Positions 45,507-54,086 of a stretch of 64,000 bases of DNA are shown in pieces. Every line of letters starts with the position of its first letter. Position 1 is the stretch's first letter. This DNA comes from Streptomyces inusitatus. GTDB taxonomy: Bacteria > Actinomycetota > Actinomycetes > Streptomycetales > Streptomycetaceae. The position numbers were made by a program, and so were the translations under genes. The notes beneath the pieces are model-generated. The model saw only the letters and a program-made list of their open reading frames with translations. It was not told the DNA's origin and made no database searches. The stretch lies in assembly GCF_014651115.1 (NCBI RefSeq), contig NZ_BMWG01000004.1, positions 186,001 through 250,000 on the forward strand, given 5' to 3'.

Positions 45507-46547
45507 TCAGAGCGCCGCCAGGCTCCCGCCGCGCGCCGCCCAGCTCGCGGTCCAGCCGTTGTTGGGCGAGGTCTGCCACTTGTGCCAGAGGGCGTTGTCG
45601 AAGCTGAGGTGGAGCGATTCCAGCCGGCCGTCCGCGTTGCGCCCGAGCACGGGATCGGTGGCGAGCAGCCCGCCGTGCGCCTGCCAGTCGCTCCAGCTGC
45701 CGCCCGGCACCTGCTGCTCCGCCCGCCACGCGCCCAGATCGGTCCCCCGGGCGAAGACCACCAGCCGCCCGTCGGCCTCCTGGGAGACGGCGGGCACCCC
45801 GATCCTCGGTCCGCCGCGATTGGCCCAGCTCTGATGCCAGCCGCCGCCGGGCACGGTCTGCCAGATGTGGCGCAGCGTGTTGTCGGGGGCCTTCGCGAAG
45901 ACCTCCAGCCGGCCGTCCTTGTTGGGGAAGACCGCGGGATCGGCCCGCAGATCGCCGCCGCGCGAGACCCAGCCCGGGTTCCAGGGGCCGTTCGGCGCGG
46001 TCTGCCACCGGTGCCACAGGGCGTCGTCGCCGCCGCGTACGAAGACCTCCAGCCGCCCGTCGTGGTTCTGGAAGACGGCGGGGCAGCCGCGCAGCACCCC
46101 GCCCCGGGAGATCCACCGGTCGTGCCAGCGGCCGCCGGGCGAGGTCTGCCAGATGTGCCAGAGGGCGCTGTCCTCGCCCCGGACGAAGACCTCCAGCCGG
46201 CCGTCGGCGCTCTGGAAGACGGCGATGCGCCGCCCCAGTACCCGCTGGTCGCCCAGCGGTCGCCAGGCCGTCGTCCAGTCGCCGCCGGGCGCGGTCTGCC
46301 AGAGGTGCCACACCCGGCCGTCGGGGCCGCCCGCGAAGACCTCCAGCCGGCCGTCGGCGTTGCGGAAGACCGTGGGATCGGTGGTGAGCGAGCCTCCCCG
46401 GCCGACCCACTCGGTGGCCCAGGAGCCGCCGGGTCCGCTCTGCCGGATGTGCCAGAGCGCGCCGTCCGAGCCGGTGGCGAAGGCTTCGAGGCGGTCCTCC
46501 GCGTCCCGCGCGGCGCGGAGACTCGCGAGGCCGGGGTCGAGAGCCAT
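45507..46547 (-). CDS. PLL-type seven-bladed beta-propeller lectin
   Basis: 346 aa from ATG 46547 with a good AGGAGGA ribosome-binding site. The whole protein is seven repeats of about 48 residues with the pattern D-G-R-L-E-[VA]-F-x7-8-[LA]-W-H-x-W-Q-[TS]-x-P-G-G-x-W-x4-W. Degenerate first, sixth and seventh copies close the ring. This matches PLL/tectonin-like propeller lectins that bind fucosylated or O-methylated glycans. There is no signal peptide, membrane segment or anchor, so it is cytoplasmic or released by lysis. Its AT-rich upstream region and housekeeping neighbours suggest an acquired accessory gene. Confidence 0.88.
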   Translation of the reverse strand: MALDPGLASLRAARDAEDRLEAFATGSDGALWHIRQSGPGGSWATEWVGRGGSLTTDPTVFRNADGRLEVFAGGPDGRVWHLWQTAPGGDWTTAWRPLGDQRVLGRRIAVFQSADGRLEVFVRGEDSALWHIWQTSPGGRWHDRWISRGGVLRGCPAVFQNHDGRLEVFVRGGDDALWHRWQTAPNGPWNPGWVSRGGDLRADPAVFPNKDGRLEVFAKAPDNTLRHIWQTVPGGGWHQSWANRGGPRIGVPAVSQEADGRLVVFARGTDLGAWRAEQQVPGGSWSDWQAHGGLLATDPVLGRNADGRLESLHLSFDNALWHKWQTSPNNGWTASWAARGGSLAAL

Positions 46548-46793
46548 GGCTGTCCTCCTCAGTCTGCGGCGTGAACTCGCTACACAGAGTGTGCATTCTG
46601 TCGCAGTGAGGAGTTGTCCACGGTCGACGGTTATTACACGACAGGAGTGATTAACGGCTCAAAGTCGCAATAGTGACCTGAAGGAGACTTATTCACATAT
46701 TCATCCCGTCAATCCATCCCCACCCGGCGACCAATCCGGGGCGGATCCAGGGGCGGATCAGGGCGGATCAGGGCAGATCCCGGCCTTCGGCCG
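46548..46793. other. AT-rich divergent-looking spacer with GGGCGGATC repeats
   Basis: About 46600-46730 is clearly richer in A/T than the rest of the window and holds the lectin promoter. At 46739-46779 a 9-mer GGGCGGATC occurs three times and GGGCAGATC once, at 10-12-bp spacing. No gene seen. Confidence 0.6.
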
Positions 46794-47606
46794 TCACTCC
46801 GCGGTCACGAAGTCGATCAGCTCCTCGACCCGCCCCAGCAGCGCCGGTTCAAGATCCCGGTACGAACCCACCCTCGACAGAATGTGCTGCCAGGCCGCGC
46901 CCGTGTTCTCGGGCCAGCCCAGGGCCCGGCACACCCCCGTCTTCCAGTCCTCGCCGCGCGCCACCGTCGGCCACGCCGCGATCCCCAGCGAGGACGGCTT
47001 CACGGCCTCCCAGACGTCGATGTACGGATGGCCCACCACCAGCACATCGGATCCAGTGACCCGGGCCGCGATCCGGGACTCCTTGGAGCCGGGGACCAGA
47101 TGATCCACCAGCACCCCCAGCCGGGCGTCCGGGCCGGGGCCGAACTCCGCGACGACCGCGGGGAGATCGTCGATGCCCTCCAGATACTCGACCACCACCC
47201 CCTCGATCCGCAGATCGTCGCCCCAGACCCGCTCCACCAGCTCCGCGTCGTGCCGACCCTCGACATAGATCCGCCCCGCCCGCGCCACCCGGGCCCGCGC
47301 GCCCGGCACCGCGACCGACCCCGAAGCCGTACGGGCCGCGGGCGAGGCCGCCCGGGCCGCCCGCGCCGCCGGGCGGACCAGCGTCACCACCGCGCCCTCC
47401 AGCAGAAAGCCCCGGGCGGCCAGCGGGAAGACCCGGCGCTTGCCGAAGCGGTCCTCCAGCGTCACGGTCCCGGCCTCGCAGCCGGTCACCGCGCCGCAGA
47501 AGCCCGTGGTGACCTCCTCCACCACCAGATCGGGGTCGGCGGGCACCTCGGGAGCCGGGGCCGACTTCTTCCAGGGCGGGGTCAGATCGGGGTGGTAGCT
47601 GCGCAT
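46794..47606 (-). CDS. DUF3097 family protein
   Basis: 270 aa from ATG 47606 ([20 protein letters not shown]). It matches the actinobacterial DUF3097 family: [31 protein letters not shown] at the front, then a TOPRIM-like half with [53 protein letters not shown] and [17 protein letters not shown]. The acidic VEGRHD and DHL segments resemble the metal-binding residues of TOPRIM nucleases, so a nucleic-acid function is possible (inference). The reverse-strand TAGCGT box ends 7 nt before the ATG, inside the spacer to the next gene. Confidence 0.85.
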   Translation of the reverse strand: MRSYHPDLTPPWKKSAPAPEVPADPDLVVEEVTTGFCGAVTGCEAGTVTLEDRFGKRRVFPLAARGFLLEGAVVTLVRPAARAARAASPAARTASGSVAVPGARARVARAGRIYVEGRHDAELVERVWGDDLRIEGVVVEYLEGIDDLPAVVAEFGPGPDARLGVLVDHLVPGSKESRIAARVTGSDVLVVGHPYIDVWEAVKPSSLGIAAWPTVARGEDWKTGVCRALGWPENTGAAWQHILSRVGSYRDLEPALLGRVEELIDFVTAE

Positions 47607-47616
47607 TCGGCCGACG

Positions 47617-48432
47617 CTACGACACGGCGAACCGCTCCGCCAGCGCATCCCGCTGGGCGCGTACGAAGGCCGCGCCGACCACCGCGCCGTGCCCCGGCAC
47701 ATAGACCGCGTCCTCACCGCCGAGCGCCAGCAGCCGGTCCAGCGCGGCGGGCCAGCGCGAGCCCGCCGCGTCCGGGCCCGCCTGCGGCTCGCCGGACTCC
47801 TCCACCAGGTCGCCGCAGAAGACCACCCCGGGAGCCCCAGGCACCCTGGGAGCCCCAGGCGCCTTGGAAACCCCAGGCATCCCGGGAGCTCCGGAAACCC
47901 CAGGAGCCCCGGCGGCCTCCGGCCGGCCCGGCACGAAGGCCGCCAGATCGTGCCCGGTGTGCCCGGGCCCCGCATTCGCCAGCAGCACCCGGCAGCCGCC
48001 CCCCAGATCCACGGTCAGCTCCCCGGAGACCAGGTGCTCCGGCACGACCAGCGCGTCGGCCGCCTCCGCCGCCTCGTCGGCCGCGACCCCGTGGCGTACC
48101 GCGTCGAGACGGAGCGCGTCCCGCTCCCGCCGCAGCAGCGCGTCGACGCCCATCGCGCCGTACACCCGGGCCCCCGCGAAGGCCGCGGTCCCCATCACAT
48201 GGTCGAAATGGGGATGGCCCAGTGCGATATGCGTCACCCGCCGGCCCCGCAGCAGCGCCTCGGCCTGGACGCGCAGCTCCGCGCCCTCCCGCAGGGTGGA
48301 GCCCGTGTCGTACAGCAGCGCGCCCTCGGAACCCACGATCAGTCCGCAGGTCGCGTCCCAGCCCGGCAGTCTGCGCCGCCCCACGGTGTCGGCCAGTCGT
48401 TCCCAGCCGTGGTCTTCCCAACTCACGTTCAT
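47617..48432 (-). CDS. Metallo-beta-lactamase-fold hydrolase with a collagen-like insert
   Basis: 271 aa from ATG 48432. The metal site is H-P-H-F-D-H in [11 protein letters not shown], then [14 protein letters not shown] and the late VPGHGAVVG, as in MBL-fold hydrolases. Between HDLAAFVPG and VVFCGDL there is an insert of about 30 residues in Gly-x-y triplets ([20 protein letters not shown] and onward). It is encoded by a short imperfect DNA repeat at about 47825-47915. Most relatives join these strands directly. Substrate unknown. TAGCGT 6 nt before the start suggests a leaderless mRNA. Confidence 0.85.
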   Translation of the reverse strand: MNVSWEDHGWERLADTVGRRRLPGWDATCGLIVGSEGALLYDTGSTLREGAELRVQAEALLRGRRVTHIALGHPHFDHVMGTAAFAGARVYGAMGVDALLRRERDALRLDAVRHGVAADEAAEAADALVVPEHLVSGELTVDLGGGCRVLLANAGPGHTGHDLAAFVPGRPEAAGAPGVSGAPGMPGVSKAPGAPRVPGAPGVVFCGDLVEESGEPQAGPDAAGSRWPAALDRLLALGGEDAVYVPGHGAVVGAAFVRAQRDALAERFAVS

Positions 48433-48489
48433 ACCGCGACGCTACTGGCAGTGCCCGAAGCGGGCGCGCGGTACCGTGACCGGTCGCCC

Positions 48490-48520
48490 TTGCCCAGGGC
48501 GTACCCCACGGCCGTACACT
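48490..48520 (+). promoter_or_regulatory. Candidate hrcA-dnaJ promoter
   Basis: TTGCCC (48490-48495) and TACACT (48515-48520), 19-bp spacer, immediately upstream of the CIRCE element, as in other HrcA-controlled promoters. Confidence 0.5.
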
Positions 48521-48534
48521 GGCACGGAGAAATT

Positions 48535-48561
48535 TTGGCACTCGAACCGGGTGAGTGCCAG
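48535..48561. promoter_or_regulatory. CIRCE operator (HrcA binding site)
   Basis: TTGGCACTC (48535-48543), nine bases, GAGTGCCAG (48553-48561). This is the canonical 9-9-9 CIRCE inverted repeat with minor changes at the ends, 46 bp before the hrcA ATG. It predicts autorepression relieved by heat or GroEL demand. Confidence 0.93.
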
Positions 48562-48606
48562 GCAGTGACCGAAGAACCACCGAGGGACAAGCTGGAGGTG
48601 TGCGCG

Positions 48607-49632
48607 ATGCTCAGCGAACGCAGACTCGAAGTGCTGCGCGCCATCGTCCAGGACTATGTGGGCACCGAGGAGCCCGTCGGCTCGAAGGCGCTCACCGAGC
48701 GGCACCGGCTCGGCGTCTCCCCGGCGACGGTCCGCAATGACATGGCGGTGCTGGAGGAGGAGGGCTTCATCGCCCAGCCCCACACCAGCGCGGGCCGTAT
48801 CCCCACGGACAAGGGGTACCGGCTCTTCGTGGACCGGCTGGCCGGGGTCAAGCCCCTGTCGTCCGCCGAGCGCCGCGCGATCCAGAGTTTCCTGGACGGC
48901 GCGGTCGACCTCGACGACGTCGTCAGCCGTACGGTGCGGCTGCTCGCGCAGCTGACCCGTCAGGTGGCCGTGGTCCAGTACCCCTCGCTCACCCGCTCCA
49001 CCGTCCGGCATGTGGAGCTGCTCTCGCTCGCGCCCGCGCGGCTGATGCTCGTACTGATCACCGACACCGGCCGGGTCGAGCAGCGCATGATCGACTGTCC
49101 CGCGCCCTTCGGGGAGGTCCCGCTCGCGGATCTGCGGGCCCGGCTCAACAGCCGGGTCGTCGGCCGCCGCTTCGCGGATGTGCCGCAGCTCGTCCAGGAT
49201 CTTCCGGAGTCCTTCGATCCGGAGGACCGGGGCGGTGTGTCGACCGTGCTCTCCACGCTGCTGGAGACCCTGGTGGAGGAGACCGAGGAGCGGCTGGTGA
49301 TCGGCGGGACCGCCAATCTCACCCGCTTCGGGCACGACTTCCCGCTCACCATCCGGCCCGTGCTGGAGGCGCTTGAGGAGCATGTGGTGCTTCTCAAGCT
49401 GCTGGGTGAGGCGAAGGAGTCGGGCGGTATGGGGATGACCGTCCGCATTGGTCACGAGAACGCCCATGAAGGACTCAACTCTACGTCCGTGGTCGCCGTC
49501 GGCTACGGTTCGGGCGACGAGGCAGTCGCCAAACTCGGCGTGGTCGGACCGACCCGCATGGACTACCCCGGAACGATGGGAGCGGTACGCGCAGTGGCAC
49601 GTTACGTCGGACAGATCCTGGCGGAGTCGTAA
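48607..49632 (+). CDS. hrcA: Heat-inducible transcriptional repressor HrcA
   Basis: 341 aa from ATG 48607 with GGAGG about 9 nt upstream. The winged-helix N-terminus ([29 protein letters not shown] ... [20 protein letters not shown], about 1-70) binds CIRCE. The rest has the HrcA dimerisation and inserted domains, with FSGSxG-like IGHEN and SVVAVGYG near the end. HrcA represses groES/groEL and its own operon and depends on GroEL for activity. dnaJ follows directly after its stop. Confidence 0.96.
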   Translation: MLSERRLEVLRAIVQDYVGTEEPVGSKALTERHRLGVSPATVRNDMAVLEEEGFIAQPHTSAGRIPTDKGYRLFVDRLAGVKPLSSAERRAIQSFLDGAVDLDDVVSRTVRLLAQLTRQVAVVQYPSLTRSTVRHVELLSLAPARLMLVLITDTGRVEQRMIDCPAPFGEVPLADLRARLNSRVVGRRFADVPQLVQDLPESFDPEDRGGVSTVLSTLLETLVEETEERLVIGGTANLTRFGHDFPLTIRPVLEALEEHVVLLKLLGEAKESGGMGMTVRIGHENAHEGLNSTSVVAVGYGSGDEAVAKLGVVGPTRMDYPGTMGAVRAVARYVGQILAES

Positions 49633-50769
49633 GTGGCCACGGACTACTACGCCGTACTCGGCGTGCGCCGCGACGCATCTCAGGACGAGATCAAGAAGGC
49701 TTTCCGGCGGCTCGCACGCGAGCTGCATCCGGACGTCAACCCGGATCCGAAGACCCAGGAGCGGTTCAAGGAGATCAACGCCGCTTACGAGGTGCTCTCC
49801 GATCCGCAGAAGAAGCAGGTCTACGACCTCGGCGGCGATCCGCTGTCGCAGGCCGGCGGCGCGGGCGCGGGAGGCTTCGGAGCCGGTGGCTTCGGGAACT
49901 TCTCGGACATCATGGACGCCTTCTTCGGGACGGCGTCCCAGCGCGGGCCGAGGTCGCGGACGCGGCGCGGCCAGGACGCGATGATCCGGCTGGAGATCGA
50001 GCTGGGTGAGGCCGCCTTCGGCACCACCAAGGAGATCCAGGTCGACACCGCCGTGGTCTGCACCACCTGTAGCGGTGAGGGCGCGGCTCCGGGCACCTCG
50101 GCCCAGACCTGTGACATGTGCCGCGGCCGCGGTGAGGTCTCGCAGGTGACACGGTCCTTCCTGGGCCAGGTCATGACCTCGCGGCCGTGCCCCCAGTGCC
50201 AGGGTTTCGGGACCGTCGTCCCGACCCCCTGCCCGGAGTGCGCGGGCGACGGCCGGGTGCGCTCCCGGCGGACCCTGACCGTGAAGATTCCCGCCGGTGT
50301 CGACAACGGCACCCGCATCCAGCTCGCGGGCGAGGGCGAGGTCGGCCCCGGCGGCGGCCCCGCCGGCGATCTGTACGTCGAGATCCACGAGCTGCCCCAC
50401 CCGGTCTTCCAGCGGCGCGGCGACGATCTCCATGTCACCGTGACCGTCCCGATGACGGCGGGCGCGCTCGGCACCAAGGTGCCGCTGGAGACGCTCGACG
50501 GGGTGGAGGAGGTCGACATCCGGCCCGGCACCCAGTCGGGGCAGTCGATCCCGCTGCACGGGCGCGGTGTCACACATCTGCGCGGCGGCGGTCGCGGCGA
50601 CCTCATCGTGCACGTCGAGGTGATGACGCCGCAGAAGCTCGACGCCGAGCAGGAGAGGCTGCTGCGTGAGCTGGCGAAGCTGCGCGGCGAGGAGCGCCCG
50701 CTGGGGCAGTTCCAGCCCGGGCAGCAGGGCCTGTTCTCCCGGCTGAAGGACGCCTTCAACGGCCGTTAG
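49633..50769 (+). CDS. dnaJ: Chaperone DnaJ (DnaJ2 type)
   Basis: 378 aa from GTG 49633, immediately adjacent to the hrcA TAA, so translation is coupled. The J domain (1 to about 68) has the HPD motif (ELHPDVN). A Gly-rich G/F region follows, then four C-x2-C-x-G-x-G zinc repeats (CTTCSGEG, CDMCRGRG, CPQCQGFG, CPECAGDG) and the substrate-binding C-terminal domains. Location beside hrcA rather than dnaK marks it as the second DnaJ of actinomycetes. It works with DnaK. Confidence 0.96.
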   Translation: MATDYYAVLGVRRDASQDEIKKAFRRLARELHPDVNPDPKTQERFKEINAAYEVLSDPQKKQVYDLGGDPLSQAGGAGAGGFGAGGFGNFSDIMDAFFGTASQRGPRSRTRRGQDAMIRLEIELGEAAFGTTKEIQVDTAVVCTTCSGEGAAPGTSAQTCDMCRGRGEVSQVTRSFLGQVMTSRPCPQCQGFGTVVPTPCPECAGDGRVRSRRTLTVKIPAGVDNGTRIQLAGEGEVGPGGGPAGDLYVEIHELPHPVFQRRGDDLHVTVTVPMTAGALGTKVPLETLDGVEEVDIRPGTQSGQSIPLHGRGVTHLRGGGRGDLIVHVEVMTPQKLDAEQERLLRELAKLRGEERPLGQFQPGQQGLFSRLKDAFNGR

Positions 50770-50790
50770 CCGCTGACGCGGACAGACGAG

Positions 50791-50819
50791 AGGGGGTACG
50801 GGTCCGTCCCGTGCCCCCT
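50791..50819 (+). terminator. Terminator of hrcA-dnaJ
   Basis: AGGGGGTACGGG (50791-50802) pairs with CCCGTGCCCCCT (50808-50819), one G-T wobble, then TTCTCC. Confidence 0.75.
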
Positions 50820-51027
50820 TCTCCGTGCCGCCCCGGCCGCAACCCCTTCGCGCTCGCCGCCGAGCGTTCTTGTGAGGGCTCCCGGTAAGGGGCGCGACAT
50901 GGGAGCGGGCCCAACTCACCGCTGCCGCGAGGATCTTGGCGAACGGCCCGTCCGGGCCCCGAAACCCCTCTGCGGACTGGGCCGTGCTCGATTCGGCGGC
51001 CCGGGAGCGGCATGGCACGATGCAAGC

Positions 51028-52101
51028 ATGTCCTCCGCACTGACCGATCTCTGCCGGTATCCCATCGTGCAGGCCCCCATGGCGGGCGGCGCATCGTGTC
51101 CGCAGTTGGCCGCTGCCGTGTCCGAGGCCGGCGGGCTCGGCTTCCTGGCCGCCGGATACAAGACCGCGGGCGGCATGTACCAGGAGATCAAACAGATCCG
51201 GGGACTCACCGCACGGCCCTTCGGGGTCAACCTCTTCATGCCGCAGCGGGCCGCGGCCGACCCCGCCGCCATCGAGGTCTACCGCCATCAGCTCGCGGGC
51301 GAGGCCGCCTGGTACGAGACCCCTCTCGGCGACCCCGAGTCCGGCGGCGACGACGGCTACGAGGCCAAGCTCGCCATACTCCGCGACGACCCGGTGCCCG
51401 TCGTCTCGTTCACCTTCGGCTGTCCGGGCTCCGAGGTACTGGAGTCCTTCGCCAAGGCGGGCACCCTCACCGTCGTCACCGTCACCACCCCCGAAGAGGC
51501 CCGGGCCGCCCAGCTCGCGGGCGCGGACGCGCTCTGCGTCCAGGGCGTGGAGGCCGGCGGACACCAGGGGGCCCACCGGGACGACCCCGCCGCCGACGGC
51601 GCCGGGATCGGGCTGCTCACCCTGATCGCGCTGATCCGCGAGGAGGGCGTCGAACTCCCGGTCATCGCCACCGGCGGCCTGATGCGCGGCACCCAGATCG
51701 CCGCCGTGCTCGCCGCCGGGGCGAACGCCGCGCAGCTCGGCACCGCCTTCCTGGTCTGCCCCGAGTCCGGCGCGCACACCCTGCACAAACAGGCGATGAC
51801 CAACCCCCTCTTCACCCGCACCGAACTCACCCGCGCCTTCTCCGGCCGTCCCGCGCGAGGGCTTGTCAACCGCTTCATGCGCGAGCACGGGCCCTACGCC
51901 CCCGCCGCCTACCCCCAGGTGCACCATCTGACGAGCGGTCTGCGCAAGGCCGCCGCCAAGGCGGGCGACGCCCAGGGGATGTCACTGTGGGCGGGACAGG
52001 GCCACCGGATGGCCCGCGCCGTCCCCGCCGGTGAGCTGGTCGAACTGCTCGCCGCCGAAACATGTCATGCCCGCGCCGCACTCGCCCCGGAGAGCCCCTG
52101 A
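51028..52101 (+). CDS. Nitronate monooxygenase family flavoprotein
   Basis: 357 aa from ATG 51028; the frame is open upstream to 50872 but without support. The TIM-barrel 2-nitropropane dioxygenase family is indicated by YPIVQAPMAGGASCPQLAAAVSEAGGLGFLAAGY, ADALCVQGVEAGGHQGAH, LPVIATGGLMRG and AAGANAAQLGTAFLVCPE for FMN binding. Family members oxidise alkyl nitronates or act as enoyl reductases. Its stop overlaps the rsmE start (TGATG), so the two are translated together. Confidence 0.9.
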   Translation: MSSALTDLCRYPIVQAPMAGGASCPQLAAAVSEAGGLGFLAAGYKTAGGMYQEIKQIRGLTARPFGVNLFMPQRAAADPAAIEVYRHQLAGEAAWYETPLGDPESGGDDGYEAKLAILRDDPVPVVSFTFGCPGSEVLESFAKAGTLTVVTVTTPEEARAAQLAGADALCVQGVEAGGHQGAHRDDPAADGAGIGLLTLIALIREEGVELPVIATGGLMRGTQIAAVLAAGANAAQLGTAFLVCPESGAHTLHKQAMTNPLFTRTELTRAFSGRPARGLVNRFMREHGPYAPAAYPQVHHLTSGLRKAAAKAGDAQGMSLWAGQGHRMARAVPAGELVELLAAETCHARAALAPESP

Positions 52102-52844
52102 TGACCGCGCCCGTCTTCCTCGTCGACTCCCTGGAGGGGGCCGCGCCCGGCTCCCCGCTCACCCTCGAAGGGTCCGAGGGCCGCCACGCCGTCTCCGTAC
52201 GCCGTCTTGAGCCCGGCGAGGAGATCGTGCTGACGGACGGCCTGGGCCGGGGCGTGGCCGGGATCGTACTGCGGACCGAGGGGAAGGACCGGCTGATCGT
52301 CGAGGCCCGGGAGTTCCCGGTGGAGCCCGAGCCCCGGCCGCGGATCACCGTCGTCCAGGCGCTCCCCAAGGGCGACCGGGGCGAACTCGCCGTCGAGACC
52401 ATGACCGAGACCGGTGTGGACGCGGTCGTGCCGTGGTCGGCGGCGCGCTGCATCACCCAGTGGAAGGGCGAGCGCGGGGCCAAGTCCCTCGCCAAGTGGC
52501 GTGCCACCGCGCGCGAGGCAGGCAAGCAGTCGCGCCGTCTGCGCTTCCCCGAGGTGGCCGAGGCGGCCACCTCCAAGCAGGTCGCCGCCCTGCTCGCGGC
52601 GGCCGACTTCGCCGCGGTCCTCCACGAGGAGGGCTCGGAGCCGCTCGCCACCGCGGAGCTTCCGGCGGAGGGCTCGATCGTGCTGGTCGTCGGCCCCGAG
52701 GGCGGTGTCTCACCGCAGGAACTGGCCCTCTTCGCGGAGGCCGGGGCCAGGCCCTACCGACTGGGCCGCACCGTGCTGCGCACCTCGACGGCGGGTACGG
52801 CGGGCGTCGCCCTGCTGCTCGGCCGCACCGGCCGCTGGTCGTAG
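52101..52844 (+). CDS. rsmE: 16S rRNA m3U1498 methyltransferase
   Basis: 247 aa from ATG 52101, overlapping the previous TGA by one base. An N-terminal PUA-like domain (EGSEGRHAVSVRRLEPGEEIVLTDG) is followed by a SPOUT knot with VQALPKGDRGELAVETMTETG, the SAM loop VLVVGPEGGVSPQEL and LGRTVLRTSTAGTAGVALLL. It methylates U1498 in the decoding region. dnaJ-...-rsmE is a conserved neighbourhood. Confidence 0.95.
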   Translation: MTAPVFLVDSLEGAAPGSPLTLEGSEGRHAVSVRRLEPGEEIVLTDGLGRGVAGIVLRTEGKDRLIVEAREFPVEPEPRPRITVVQALPKGDRGELAVETMTETGVDAVVPWSAARCITQWKGERGAKSLAKWRATAREAGKQSRRLRFPEVAEAATSKQVAALLAAADFAAVLHEEGSEPLATAELPAEGSIVLVVGPEGGVSPQELALFAEAGARPYRLGRTVLRTSTAGTAGVALLLGRTGRWS

Positions 52845-52874
52845 CACCTCGCCCCTCGCCCCTCGCGCGGAGTC

Positions 52875-53264
52875 TCAGGCTCCGCCCACCCGCGAGCCGG
52901 TGATCGCGACGAAGAGCGGCCAGCCGTCGATCTCGGCCGTCCCCGGCCGCGAGGGCATCAGCCCGCGCGCCGTCACCTGGTCGGCGAAACGCCGAATGAC
53001 TCCCGGTTCATGCAGATTCAGCCAATTCCGTTCACTGTCACCCACACTGCCGGATTCGTAGTACCCGTCCGCGATGATCCAGCCGCCGCCGGGCCGGAAA
53101 ACGATGTTGAGCCGGGGTGTGGTGCCCTCGCGGCGTAAAGAGAGGACCGTACGACAGTCACGCCAACGGCCCTGTTCGCCCGAGTGTTTGTGGAGAACTG
53201 TCCACATATAGACCGTATCGGGGTCGATGATGAGTCTGCGGGGCCGGAGCGGCTTCCTGGTCAT
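52875..53264 (-). CDS. Conserved hypothetical protein
   Basis: 129 aa from ATG 53264 (MTRKPLRPRRLIIDPDTVYM); GTG 53297 is the alternative. A compact mixed alpha/beta protein with conserved-looking Trp and Tyr: YMWTVLHKHS, RDCRTVLSLRREG, LNIVFRPGGGWIIADGYYESG, WLNLHEPGVIRRFADQV. No signal peptide, membrane segment or metal motif. It is convergent with rsmE and divergent from the lipoprotein gene. I do not recognise the family. Confidence 0.72.
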   Translation of the reverse strand: MTRKPLRPRRLIIDPDTVYMWTVLHKHSGEQGRWRDCRTVLSLRREGTTPRLNIVFRPGGGWIIADGYYESGSVGDSERNWLNLHEPGVIRRFADQVTARGLMPSRPGTAEIDGWPLFVAITGSRVGGA

Positions 53265-53339
53265 CCCCGTGACCGTACGGGGGATTTGTGTCCGCAACCA
53301 CTCTTTTGCTGACCGCCGTCCGGTGCCACGCTGCCGTCC

Positions 53340-54038
53340 ATGAACGGCACCACCGGTAACGGCATGACCACGAACGGCGCGCGACGCGGCCGCCGTTCAC
53401 TCCCGGCCGCGAGCGGCACCGCGCTCGCCGCGCTCGCCGCACTCGTGACGGTCCTCGCGCTGGCCGGCTGCGAACCGGCCCCCGGCGGCGGACTCAACGC
53501 CGGTTCCGTGGCCCACACCACCGACCGCACGGCCACCAGCACCTTCGAACGCCTCGGCGTCGGAGTGCGCTGGCTCAGCTGCCGGGCGGCGCTCGGCGAG
53601 GCCGACGGCGAGGCCGACGGCGAGGCCGACGGCGAGGCCGACGGCGCGGGCGGGGGAGAAGACGGGGGAGAGGACGGGGGAGGGACCGCGACCCCGGCCG
53701 CCCGGACCGGCCCCGCCACCGTCGACTGCGAGGGCGAGACCGCCTCCCGCAAGGAGATCACCCTCAAGGGCACCGTCACCGACGAGCGTTCCGGCACCTG
53801 TGTACGCGGCGACCTCAGGGCCAGGATCGACGGCAAGACCGCCTTCGACGCGACCTTCCTCGGCTCCTGCGACGACCCCGCCCCCACCGCCACCCGCCCC
53901 ACCGCGCCCGACCAGCGCTCCCGGCCCGTACCCGCCGTGACGGTGACAGAGACCGTCACCGCGACCGTGACGGTGACGCGGACCGCGACCGTGACCCGGA
54001 CCGCGGCCCGGGCGGTGGCCGTCACAGCCGAACCCTGA
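53340..54038 (+). CDS. Putative lipoprotein with Glu-Ala-Asp-Gly repeats
   Basis: 232 aa from ATG 53340 (ATG 53364 is also possible). A signal peptide with an Arg-rich start and the hydrophobic ALAALAALVTVLALAGC ends in the lipobox LAGC (Cys at about 44), so it should be diacylated and held on the outer face of the membrane. Residues about 86-101 are four EADG copies encoded by four exact 12-bp repeats (53595-53642), followed by Gly/Glu-rich sequence. A small Cys-containing domain (VDCEGETASRKEITLKGTVTDERSGTC) precedes a Thr/Val repeat tail. Function unknown. Confidence 0.75.
   Translation: MNGTTGNGMTTNGARRGRRSLPAASGTALAALAALVTVLALAGCEPAPGGGLNAGSVAHTTDRTATSTFERLGVGVRWLSCRAALGEADGEADGEADGEADGAGGGEDGGEDGGGTATPAARTGPATVDCEGETASRKEITLKGTVTDERSGTCVRGDLRARIDGKTAFDATFLGSCDDPAPTATRPTAPDQRSRPVPAVTVTETVTATVTVTRTATVTRTAARAVAVTAEP
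53595..53642. repeat. Four exact 12-bp repeats inside the lipoprotein gene
   Basis: GGCGAGGCCGAC four times in tandem, encoding EADG repeats. Being a multiple of 3, copy-number change would keep the frame. Confidence 0.9.
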
Positions 54039-54086
54039 TCCGTGAAACCCCTGCCCTACCGGCCCCGGGCTGCCTAGGGTGACAGG

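Noticed and set aside
46600..46790. Small gene behind the GAAGGAG sequence near 46680
   Set aside because: No ATG, GTG or TTG follows at a suitable distance with an open frame.
48442..51927. Minus-strand open frame of over 1100 codons opposite hrcA, dnaJ and the nitronate monooxygenase gene
   Set aside because: It crosses CIRCE, hrcA and dnaJ on the opposite strand, has no recognisable domain and no ribosome-binding site; a composition artefact.
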